Source of the DNA: JAYZDB01 sp036338025
GTDB lineage: Bacteria > Planctomycetota > UBA1135 > UBA2386
Direction: 5' to 3'
Length of the DNA: 5,518 nt
NCBI GenBank assembly: GCA_036338025.1
Contig: JAYZDB010000081.1
Location: 1-5,518 of the forward strand
Positions 1 through 5,129 of this stretch are shown in pieces; the stretch's first letter is position 1; every line of letters starts with the position of its first letter. A program made the position numbers and the translations under genes. The notes beneath the pieces are model-generated. The model was not told the origin of the DNA. It saw only the letters and a program-made list of their open reading frames with translations, and did not search any database.

Positions 1-754
1 GGTCGATCCGCTTCTTGCGCAGGGTGCGGGCGACTTCCTCGCCCTGCTTGTCCCTGGCGATCACCTCGAGGAACAAGCTCTCGTGCTTGCGCAGAGCCTC
101 GAGATCCACGGCACTCAGGTTCCAGACCGTCGCACGCTGGATCCGGAGATCCGAAGACGGCCGCGTCAAGATCACCGCACCGGCACCGTCGAGGATGACG
201 GCGTCGTAACGCACCGCGTCCTGGGACGCAGCCCAGGACAGCCTGGGGGAGTCGGCGGACAACACAGTGGTTACATCGATATCGGCAACACCCAGGACCT
301 TGTCGCTGTCGGGTATGGCACCATCCAAGGGCGAGGCCTGGCCGGTTCCCATACCGATCAGGATCCCGACCACGACAGCAGCGGCAGCGGCCAGGGAAAT
401 ACCCCAGACCTTGCTGGTGGTGCGCCGGACAGACCCACGGCGTGGGGGCAGCGTCCCGATCATCTTGGACTGTTCGAGATCAGCCCGCAGAGTGGCCTCG
501 GCACGCGCCGCGGCAGAGGCGAGTCGCTGGTAGCTCTCGTCGGCCTCTTCGCCGGGCTCAGAGGGTCGCCGCACTGATTTCCGAATACTGCGCTCTATGT
601 CGAGCAGTTCGTGGACAGCCTCCATCTCAGCAAGAGCACCACGACGTCCAACATCCTGGCCAGCCAGTTCCTGGAGTCGCAAGCGCTCGTCCTTGGTGAG
701 TTCTCCGTTGGAGCAAGCAGCAAAGAGCTGTTCGAATTCCTTGTTGTCATGCAC
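1..754 (-). CDS. Membrane anti-sigma-factor-like protein, 3' end outside the window
   Basis: Reading the minus strand from a GTG at 754 gives 251 codons open to the left edge, so the C-terminus is missing. Residues 7-52 have the look of the N-terminal cytoplasmic domain of anti-sigma factors: a short helix, an NGELTKDER motif (residues 16-24), and then a helix with ALAEMEAVHELL. A charged linker (about 55-115) leads to one hydrophobic segment near residues 117-136 (GISLAAAAAVVVGILIGMGT), followed by an extracytoplasmic part from about 140. There is no HxxxCxxC zinc motif. The GTG start overlaps the stop of the upstream sigma-4 chimera by 8 nt and lies about 10 nt after an AAGAGG sequence; the same arrangement occurs at the end of the full sigma gene. 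Known: such proteins hold their sigma factor at the membrane until a signal arrives. Inferred: its partner is the sigma factor at 1117-1731. The assignment rests on architecture and gene order, not on a strong family signature. Confidence 0.72.
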   Translation of the reverse strand, partial: MHDNKEFEQLFAACSNGELTKDERLRLQELAGQDVGRRGALAEMEAVHELLDIERSIRKSVRRPSEPGEEADESYQRLASAAARAEATLRADLEQSKMIGTLPPRRGSVRRTTSKVWGISLAAAAAVVVGILIGMGTGQASPLDGAIPDSDKVLGVADIDVTTVLSADSPRLSWAASQDAVRYDAVILDGAGAVILTRPSSDLRIQRATVWNLSAVDLEALRKHESLFLEVIARDKQGEEVARTLRKKRID

Positions 755-941
755 GGCTATGGCGCCTCTTCATTCGCATTCTAATGGTGTCGATCGAGCT
801 GTAGCAGCGATCCTTGACTGCGCTCGGAGACAAGCCTGTCTGCCGAGCAATTTGTTCGAAACTCAGGTGGTGGATATGTCGCATCTCGAAGATGTTGCGG
901 TCGGATGTGTCGAGTTGCCCGACTTCTTGGTGCAAGCGCTG
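572..941. repeat. Direct tandem repeat, copy next to the anti-sigma gene (about 370 bp)
   Basis: This copy carries region 4 of the chimera plus the true start of the anti-sigma gene. It is the partner of 942-1311 and directly abuts it. The order sigma4 / anti-sigma-N / sigma4 / anti-sigma-N is what a single tandem duplication of a segment spanning the gene junction would give. The period of 370 is not a multiple of three. The chimera is nevertheless open because its frame passes from the anti-sigma frame into the sigma frame at the duplication junction (about 932-950). Confidence 0.85.
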
Positions 942-1130
942 GATGATCTTCTGCATGCCGATCTCGACATCAAGCAGTTCGCGTACAGCCTCCATCTCCG
1001 CCAGAGCATCGCAACGCTCCGTTTGCTGACCACGTGGATCGTAGCGGTGTGAATGTGCTGCCGTCGCTACTCCCCTGTTGGGGGAGACGATGGCGGGCTG
1101 TCCGAATTCTCGCTTGTTATGCACGACCAT
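747..1130 (-). CDS. Chimeric small protein: anti-sigma N-terminal segment fused to sigma-70 region 4
   Basis: This 127-residue ORF lies between the sigma gene and the anti-sigma gene. Counting from the GTG at 1124 as residue 1, residues 1-9 and 40-54 match the start of the anti-sigma gene at identical spacing (VH...EF.Q, then ALAEMEAVRELLDVE against ALAEMEAVHELLDIE). From about residue 64 to the end it matches region 4 of the neighbouring sigma factor. In the last 46 residues 34 are identical, including the SFEQIARQ helix, VKDRCY and MKRRH. It lacks sigma region 2, so it cannot open promoters by itself. Either the ATG at 1130 or the GTG at 1124 could be the start; the GTG is the one conserved in the anti-sigma gene. 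It overlaps the sigma stop and is itself overlapped by the anti-sigma start. Residues 10-39 no longer resemble the parent. It could be a functional regulator or a slowly decaying duplication product; the many silent differences favour the former. Confidence 0.62.
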   Translation of the reverse strand: MVVHNKREFGQPAIVSPNRGVATAAHSHRYDPRGQQTERCDALAEMEAVRELLDVEIGMQKIIQRLHQEVGQLDTSDRNIFEMRHIHHLSFEQIARQTGLSPSAVKDRCYSSIDTIRMRMKRRHSRA

Positions 1131-1311
1131 GGCGCCTCTTCATTCGCACTCGGATCTTGTCGATCGATCTGTAGCACCGGTCCTTGACCGTGCTCGGAGG
1201 AAGATCCTTTTGCCGAGCGATCTGCTCAAAACTCCAATCGTGGAGGTGGCGGAGTTCGACGATCTCGCGATCAAACTCCTGGAGCTGGGACAGTTCCTCT
1301 TGCAGGAGATC
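942..1311. repeat. Direct tandem repeat, copy next to the sigma gene (about 370 bp)
   Basis: This copy carries region 4 of the full sigma gene plus the anti-sigma-like start of the chimera. It lines up with 572-941 at a constant offset of 370 bp with no net insertion or deletion. Paired landmarks are the stop codons (1117 and 747), the GTG starts (1122-1124 and 752-754), the run ggcgcctcttcattcgca (from 1131 and 761), a GAATTC site (1103 and 733) and gtacagcctccatctc against ggacagcctccatctc. The outer edges and the junction are diverged and known only to within about 20 bp. Confidence 0.85.
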
Positions 1312-1731
1312 CAGGCTCTCGCTGCGCAGAGCGTAATCTTCGGGGGCGGGGGCGGAGCCAATCTGCTCGGCCCAGTCTTCCTCGGCCTGGATCGTCCGCA
1401 ATCGCGAGGTGCGACGGCGAAACTCAGAACGCAGGCAGTTGCGGCAGAAGCCGTAGACCCAGGTTTCCAACGCGGCGGTGCCCGAGTAGTCGGACAGCCG
1501 TGGCCAGACTGCCAGGTAGACCTGCTGGACTACGTCTTCGAGGCCTTCGGTCGGCAGCTGGTAGCCCATGGTCCGGTTGAGCCGATAGACAAAGCGGACA
1601 ACGCAGCCGAGCCGCTGCGTGACCTCATCGATCGGGGCGCGCTCTCCACGTAGCGAGCGCTGCACCAGCAGCAGATCCTGGGGACCGGTGCCGCGTTCGG
1701 TATCTAGGGATGTCGTGGGTCTAGAAGGCAT
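1117..1731 (-). CDS. ECF-type RNA polymerase sigma factor
   Basis: The product is 204 residues, a normal length for an extracytoplasmic-function sigma factor, which directs RNA polymerase to a small regulon. Region 2 spans about residues 33-107. It contains GLEDVVQQVYLAVW (63-76), matching the core-binding and -10 recognition helix, and WVYGFCRNCLRSEFRRR (91-107) for DNA melting. After a linker, region 4 spans about 140-195, with a helix-turn-helix at SFEQIARQKDLPPSTVKDRC (167-186) that reads the -35 element. I chose the ATG at 1731 because region 2 begins soon after it; the frame stays open to an ATG at 1824, but that adds a basic 31-residue stretch without family features. A purine-rich AGAGAG lies roughly a dozen bases upstream. 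The stop overlaps the start of the chimeric ORF, so the genes are probably translationally coupled. A C96-x-x-C99 pair sits in region 2. The family is secure; the exact ECF group is not. Confidence 0.9.
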   Translation of the reverse strand: MPSRPTTSLDTERGTGPQDLLLVQRSLRGERAPIDEVTQRLGCVVRFVYRLNRTMGYQLPTEGLEDVVQQVYLAVWPRLSDYSGTAALETWVYGFCRNCLRSEFRRRTSRLRTIQAEEDWAEQIGSAPAPEDYALRSESLDLLQEELSQLQEFDREIVELRHLHDWSFEQIARQKDLPPSTVKDRCYRSIDKIRVRMKRRHGRA

Positions 1732-1766
1732 AATTTGAGACTCTCTTAATTGTCCCCGCAGCAGCT

Positions 1767-1792
1767 TACGACGGGAGTATTTAACAAATTCC
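1767..1792 (-). promoter_or_regulatory. Candidate ECF-type promoter for the sigma operon
   Basis: On the minus strand GGAATTT (1792-1786) resembles the GGAAC-type -35 element used by many ECF sigma factors. It is followed after 15 bp by CGTAAG, or after 12 bp by CGTC, resembling ECF -10 elements. It would start transcription shortly before the ATG at 1731 and would allow autoregulation, which is common in this family. The match is partial and the spacing is not ideal, so this is only a candidate. Confidence 0.2.
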
Positions 1793-1843
1793 ATTGCCGG
1801 CGGCAGTGGGCTTGAATAACACAACTATATTATTTACAGTCAG

Positions 1844-2110
1844 TTACATGACTTCATCTGCGGCTGAGGGGTCCTGTGCTACAGGTCTCACAACCTCAGG
1901 TTCGGCCGGCGATGGCTGGCCGGATGGTCGACATGTACCTACCGTGCAACGCCAAGTCACTGGCACGAAAGGGAATTCCACGATCCCACCGACCTGGGCA
2001 TCCGCAGGTATCCGCTTGACCGTGCCCACCCTTTGCAAGGCGTCCCGAGCACCAGCCCAAGAGCCGACCACGAAACAAGCTCCGATGACACGGACCACCC
2101 AGACGAGCAC
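1844..2110 (-). CDS. Possible small membrane-anchored hypothetical protein
   Basis: The ORF is 88 codons from a GTG. Residues 1-20 are strongly hydrophobic (MLVWVVRVIGACFVVGSW), consistent with one membrane segment. A beta-like stretch follows (GTVKRIP, VGGIVEFPFVPVTW), then a Pro/Ala/Glu-rich tail. I do not recognise a family. The first half favours G or C at third codon positions, as the sure genes here do, and the antisense frame is a featureless Thr/Ser/Pro-rich product, so this strand is the likelier coding one. Against it, the start is GTG and the nearest GGGGGA is about 13 nt away, which is long. The frame stays open upstream to about 2245 with no ATG, GTG or TTG. It is 112 bp upstream of the sigma start on the same strand. 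Confidence 0.3.
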   Translation of the reverse strand: MLVWVVRVIGACFVVGSWAGARDALQRVGTVKRIPADAQVGGIVEFPFVPVTWRCTVGTCRPSGQPSPAEPEVVRPVAQDPSAADEVM

Positions 2111-2181
2111 CCACCGCTGCGATTCCCCCAGCAGGCTGACCGAGCCAGTCGGTAGCCGGCGCGATCTGGTCGCAAAATACC

Positions 2182-2196
2182 GGGAGAAGAAAGCTG
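2182..2196 (+). promoter_or_regulatory. Ribosome binding site and candidate CTG start for the deacetylase
   Basis: GGGAG at 2182-2186 lies seven bases before an in-frame CTG (2194-2196). The frame between this CTG and the ATG at 2254 is open and encodes GFGLVDALT just before MPVYDLGAGH. This resembles the first beta strand and loop that precede the conserved Y-x-x-G-x-x-H region in this family. The open frame upstream of 2254 contains no ATG, GTG or TTG back to a stop near 2137. Confidence 0.4.
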
Positions 2197-2253
2197 CACG
2201 AAAACGATGAAAACGTCGCGGCGGCCGGCTTTGGCCTGGTCGATGCCCTCACC

Positions 2254-3369
2254 ATGCCGGTCTACGACCTGGGAGCCGGACACGTGTTCGCGCGCGACCG
2301 GCAGGAGGCGCTGTTCGATCTGTTGCATCGGATGGAACTCGCCGACAGCAAGCAACGCATTGACGCCTTGTCGGCAACCCGCGCCGAGCTCGAGTTGGCG
2401 CACGACCCGCAGTACATCGACATGGTCGCCGCCACCTCCGTCGAGGCCCCCCCACCAGAGATCTTGGATCGAGCGGTGAGTTTTGGCCTGGGCACCAGTG
2501 ACAACCCCATAGCTCCAAATCAACACGCGGCGGCCAGCACCGTCGCCGGAGCGACGCTCGACTGTGTCCGTCGGGTCATCCATGGGGACCTGCGGCACGC
2601 CTTCAATCCAACCGGTGGTCTGCACCACGCCGCACGGCGTACAGCCAGCGGGTTTTGCATCTACAACGATCTCGTGGTCGGCATCCGCGGGGCTCGCGAT
2701 GCAGGTCTGCCAAGGGTTCTGTATGTGGATTTCGACGTGCACCACGGTGACGGAGTCGAATTCGCCTTCGACGACGATCCAAGCGTGGTGACCGTGTCGT
2801 TCCACCAATCGCCTGAGACCCTGTTCCCCGGCACCGGCCGGGTAACAGATCGCGGGCGGAACGAAGGCCATGGCACCGTCGTCAACATGCCGCTGGCTCC
2901 GTACTCGGACGATGAGTCCTGGTGGCACTGCGTGCGTACGATCCTACCCGCAGTGGCGCGACACTTTCGGCCGTCCCTGATCGTCAGCCAACACGGCTGC
3001 GATCCGCACCGCGAGGATCCACTCGCACAGTTGCAGTTGACTACGCGACCGATGCGGCAAGCCGCTACCCTGTGCAAGACACTTGCCGACGAGCTGTGCT
3101 CGGGCCGATGGGTCGCGACCGGCGGAGGTGGCTATCAGCCACTCCGCGTGATACCGCGGGCTTGGACAATGGTGTGGGCCGAGATGAGTGGACAAGAACT
3201 TCCATCCGAGCTCGATGCCTCCTGGATCGAAGCCTGGCAACACGCTTCGGATCAGCCGCTGACCCGGACGTTCGAAGACACGCCCTCTCCTCCATCGCCC
3301 GAAGCCAGCGCGGCAGCAGCGACCAACGAGCGGACCCTTGAGATGCTGATGGGTTCCCTGGGAGTTTGA
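2254..3369 (+). CDS. Histone deacetylase / AcuC-like zinc-dependent deacetylase
   Basis: The 371-residue product (from ATG 2254) belongs to the arginase/deacetylase-fold family that removes acetyl groups from lysines or small acetylated amines using zinc. Visible active-site elements are the paired general-base histidines in GGLHHA (H124, H125), zinc ligands D161 and H163 in VDFDVHHGDG, the third zinc ligand D250 in SQHGCD followed by DPL, and the transition-state tyrosine Y294 in GGGGY. FHQSPETLFPGTG (183-195) is also typical. All catalytic residues are present, so the enzyme should be active. The last 40 residues are a low-complexity Pro/Ser/Ala tail. The ATG chosen has no Shine-Dalgarno and cuts into the first strand of the fold; a CTG at 2194 with GGGAG seven bases upstream is a likely true start, giving 391 residues. 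The substrate cannot be told from sequence; bacterial AcuC deacetylates acetyl-CoA synthetase, but no such gene is adjacent. Confidence 0.93.
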   Translation: MPVYDLGAGHVFARDRQEALFDLLHRMELADSKQRIDALSATRAELELAHDPQYIDMVAATSVEAPPPEILDRAVSFGLGTSDNPIAPNQHAAASTVAGATLDCVRRVIHGDLRHAFNPTGGLHHAARRTASGFCIYNDLVVGIRGARDAGLPRVLYVDFDVHHGDGVEFAFDDDPSVVTVSFHQSPETLFPGTGRVTDRGRNEGHGTVVNMPLAPYSDDESWWHCVRTILPAVARHFRPSLIVSQHGCDPHREDPLAQLQLTTRPMRQAATLCKTLADELCSGRWVATGGGGYQPLRVIPRAWTMVWAEMSGQELPSELDASWIEAWQHASDQPLTRTFEDTPSPPSPEASAAAATNERTLEMLMGSLGV

Positions 3370-3380
3370 CCAAGGCCACA

Positions 3381-3412
3381 CCGGCGGCTACTGCGGACCC
3401 GAAATGCGCCGG
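3381..3412. terminator. Weak inverted repeat between convergent genes
   Basis: CCGGCG (3381-3386) and CGCCGG (3407-3412) form a six-base-pair stem with a 20-base loop in the 50-bp gap between the convergent deacetylase and the secreted-protein gene. The location suits a shared terminator, but the stem is short, the loop is long and there is no T-run on either side. In GC-rich DNA such a repeat can occur by chance. Confidence 0.15.
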
Positions 3413-3419
3413 CACAGGC

Positions 3420-5042
3420 TTACTTCAGGAGATTCGAGTACTCCCCTGTGGGCCCTGCGAGATCGATCGCGACCATTTGCAGGTAGACACCGGAGTTGGG
3501 CAGCAACGGCGCCTGGAAGTCGACGGTCCCGTGCCAGGGAATCGTCATCACGATGGGCACCGCTACAGAAAGATCCACCAGGAGCTTGCCGGTCAGGATT
3601 CCTGGCAGCGGATTGCTCGGCGCCGCCAGCCTGAGAGAGACCAGGAAATACGCCAACTGACCACCGTGCATCCGCACTCGAACGTGGTCAGACACCCACC
3701 GTTGCAGCGGGGGAACAACCTGTGCCTCGAACACACCCGACGCGCCGTCGTAGTTCTTTGCGATGACGAAGTAATCGCCCTCTGGCAGACGCATCCCGAG
3801 GTTGCAGTCATGCGAACCAAGGCTCTCGTCGTCCTCCCAGGCAAAGCTCAAGCCGGTCGCAGCATCGAGTACTGAGACCTGAGCGTCGTAGCCCGGTCCA
3901 CCGACGATATTGAATTCGACTCCGGCTGGCGTCTCCAGGCGGAATCGCATGGTGGTGGCCCGATCCGCCGCAGCAGTCAGAAAGTTCGATCCCGCACGGA
4001 CCGGATCGATCACAGCCGCACCCGAACTCTTCGAGATCAGATAGTCACCGCGATCGTAGTAACCAGTCGACGCCACGTAGTAGATCCCCACCGGCAAGGT
4101 GACGGCGATGGACGACAAGGTAGAGACGCTGTCATCATCCGATTCCAGGACCTGCACCATGTTGCGGTCAAACAACTGCAGGTAGCTGTCCGTGATCCCC
4201 GTACTGCCCCGCGGAGCGATCGCAATCTGCACCTCTTCGACGGACTTGAGTTCGATCTTATGGAGCTCGAAACTCGGCCCTTGAGAACCGATCGTGCCGC
4301 TGGCAGTAGTCTTCAATTCACTGATCGACAAGCTCGTGAACGCCGACCGGATCGATGTCGTCGCAGCAACGTCTGCCCCGACGTAGAGGTAGTAGGTGCC
4401 CTTCGGTAACACGGCATCAAGACCGGGTTCACTGGTCGAGGTCGACGCATCGTCAACTTCATAGACATAGCCCCACTGCGAGTTCTGCAGCACAAGAAAC
4501 GAGTCCGCACTATTGGACGTCGTGAAGTCCAACTGCAACCGCCCGTCCTGAGGCTGCACGATGCGCAAACCGCCGTACTGGGGCCCGACCGCCAGTTGGG
4601 TGGTCCGCCCCAGTGCCAGGGTCGGAAGCGTCTGCGCCTGCAACTCGAGACTCATCGAATAGCGTGTCACAGCGGCAGACCCACCTAGCCGAACGTGGTA
4701 GACCCCCTTCGGAACCGGCAGGACCACCCGATCGGCGGCAAAGCGATGCATACCCCAGTTCTCGTCACCGTGGGCATTGGTGATGACAAGGTCCAGCGCG
4801 CTGCCGTTGTAACTGGTGGTGATGCGCAAGAGCCCATCAGCCGTGGCCTTGAAGCGGAACGTGTCAACGTCCTGAGGTCCATTCACGTAACCGGTCATGG
4901 TCTTCGTGGCTGAGAGAGTCCCCAGGTCGTTGGCGTAGCCTGCGTTCTCGTTGTACTCCTGTTCGGTAATCGATTGCGCCGGGCAAACCGCAGCAATCGA
5001 ACCAAACGAGGCGAACAGGATGATGAGTGGTGGAATGCGCAT
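3420..5042 (-). CDS. Secreted protein with four tandem pre-peptidase-like beta domains
   Basis: The 540-residue product starts with a signal peptide (hydrophobic 5-20, likely cleavage after CPA at residue 23), so it is exported. Four repeats of about 90-100 residues follow (roughly 45-135, 143-240, 243-340, 347-445). Each has the pattern of pre-peptidase C-terminal (PPC) domains: an opening strand (DVDTFRF in repeat 1), a central strand of the form LxLxD, acidic runs such as ESDDDSVS (300-307) and AWEDDES (401-407), and a closing P-x-G-x-Y-x-V motif (PKGVYHV 111, PKGTYYL 213, PVGIYYV 317, PEGDYFV 420). The final 95 residues form a different beta module ending VYLQMVAIDLAGPTGEYSN. No protease or other catalytic domain is present, so a binding or surface role is likely, though unproven. 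The acidic loops may bind calcium. The ATG at 5042 is directly followed by the signal peptide; the upstream ATG at 5062 is out of frame. Confidence 0.85.
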   Translation of the reverse strand: MRIPPLIILFASFGSIAAVCPAQSITEQEYNENAGYANDLGTLSATKTMTGYVNGPQDVDTFRFKATADGLLRITTSYNGSALDLVITNAHGDENWGMHRFAADRVVLPVPKGVYHVRLGGSAAVTRYSMSLELQAQTLPTLALGRTTQLAVGPQYGGLRIVQPQDGRLQLDFTTSNSADSFLVLQNSQWGYVYEVDDASTSTSEPGLDAVLPKGTYYLYVGADVAATTSIRSAFTSLSISELKTTASGTIGSQGPSFELHKIELKSVEEVQIAIAPRGSTGITDSYLQLFDRNMVQVLESDDDSVSTLSSIAVTLPVGIYYVASTGYYDRGDYLISKSSGAAVIDPVRAGSNFLTAAADRATTMRFRLETPAGVEFNIVGGPGYDAQVSVLDAATGLSFAWEDDESLGSHDCNLGMRLPEGDYFVIAKNYDGASGVFEAQVVPPLQRWVSDHVRVRMHGGQLAYFLVSLRLAAPSNPLPGILTGKLLVDLSVAVPIVMTIPWHGTVDFQAPLLPNSGVYLQMVAIDLAGPTGEYSNLLK

Positions 5043-5129
5043 GGGACCGCTCTACCCCCCATAGTACTCACTTTGCGCAAGAGGGCCACCCGGCTGGCGA
5101 TGCCCCACGGGAACGCTACTCTGCCGACC
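5043..5129. promoter_or_regulatory. Divergent promoter region with a TTGCGCAA palindrome
   Basis: These 87 bp separate two divergently transcribed genes for exported proteins, so promoters for both probably lie here or overlap the coding starts. A perfect 8-bp palindrome TTGCGCAA sits at 5073-5080 near the middle and a 6-bp palindrome AGTACT at 5063-5068. I find no -35/-10 pair with acceptable spacing on either strand. The palindrome could be an operator but is short enough to be chance. Confidence 0.25.

Larger units (their letters stand above)
1732..2193. other. Intergenic stretch between divergent sigma and deacetylase genes
   Basis: This spacer of about 460 bp separates the minus-strand sigma operon from the plus-strand deacetylase. 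Its left part is markedly AT-rich against a GC-rich background (about 1781-1850, densest at 1812-1850). On the minus strand that part contains TATAGT, a possible -10 hexamer without a convincing -35. A small hairpin (CCTGT 1873-1877, ACAGG 1881-1885) is present but short. The remainder is GC-rich and holds one weak small-gene candidate on the minus strand (1844-2110). I see no RNA gene, transposon end or attachment site. Confidence 0.5.

Noticed and set aside
83..577. Plus-strand 164-codon frame
   Set aside because: It is antisense to the anti-sigma-like gene, which has a clear membrane segment and duplicate-supported N-terminus; the plus-strand product is Gly/Arg/Asp-rich without features.
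572..1311. Insertion sequence or CRISPR as explanation of the repeats
   Set aside because: There are only two copies, directly adjacent and coding, with no terminal inverted repeats, spacers or transposase; a simple tandem duplication explains them.
1078..1653. Plus-strand 191-codon frame
   Set aside because: It is the mirror of the sigma factor gene, whose region 2 and region 4 motifs make the minus strand certain.
1873..1885. Small hairpin CCTGT-GCT-ACAGG
   Set aside because: The stem is only five base pairs, there is no T-run and no gene end nearby for which it could serve as a terminator.
1794..2210. Plus-strand 138-codon frame ending just before the deacetylase
   Set aside because: The product is a featureless Thr/Ser/Pro-rich chain, its start lies in the AT-rich promoter-like island, and it is antisense to a more protein-like minus-strand frame.
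2207..2479. ATG at 2207 as an alternative deacetylase start
   Set aside because: It is out of frame with the deacetylase and gives an Arg/Ser/Pro-rich product; the upstream GGGAG is about 20 bases away.
1957..2928. Long minus-strand open frame (323 codons) opposite the deacetylase
   Set aside because: It lies antisense to a gene with all catalytic motifs intact, has no domain pattern of its own, and is a usual by-product of GC-rich coding DNA.
3366..3875. Plus-strand 169-codon frame after the deacetylase
   Set aside because: It is opposite the C-terminal part of the secreted PPC-repeat protein, whose repeats continue through this region.
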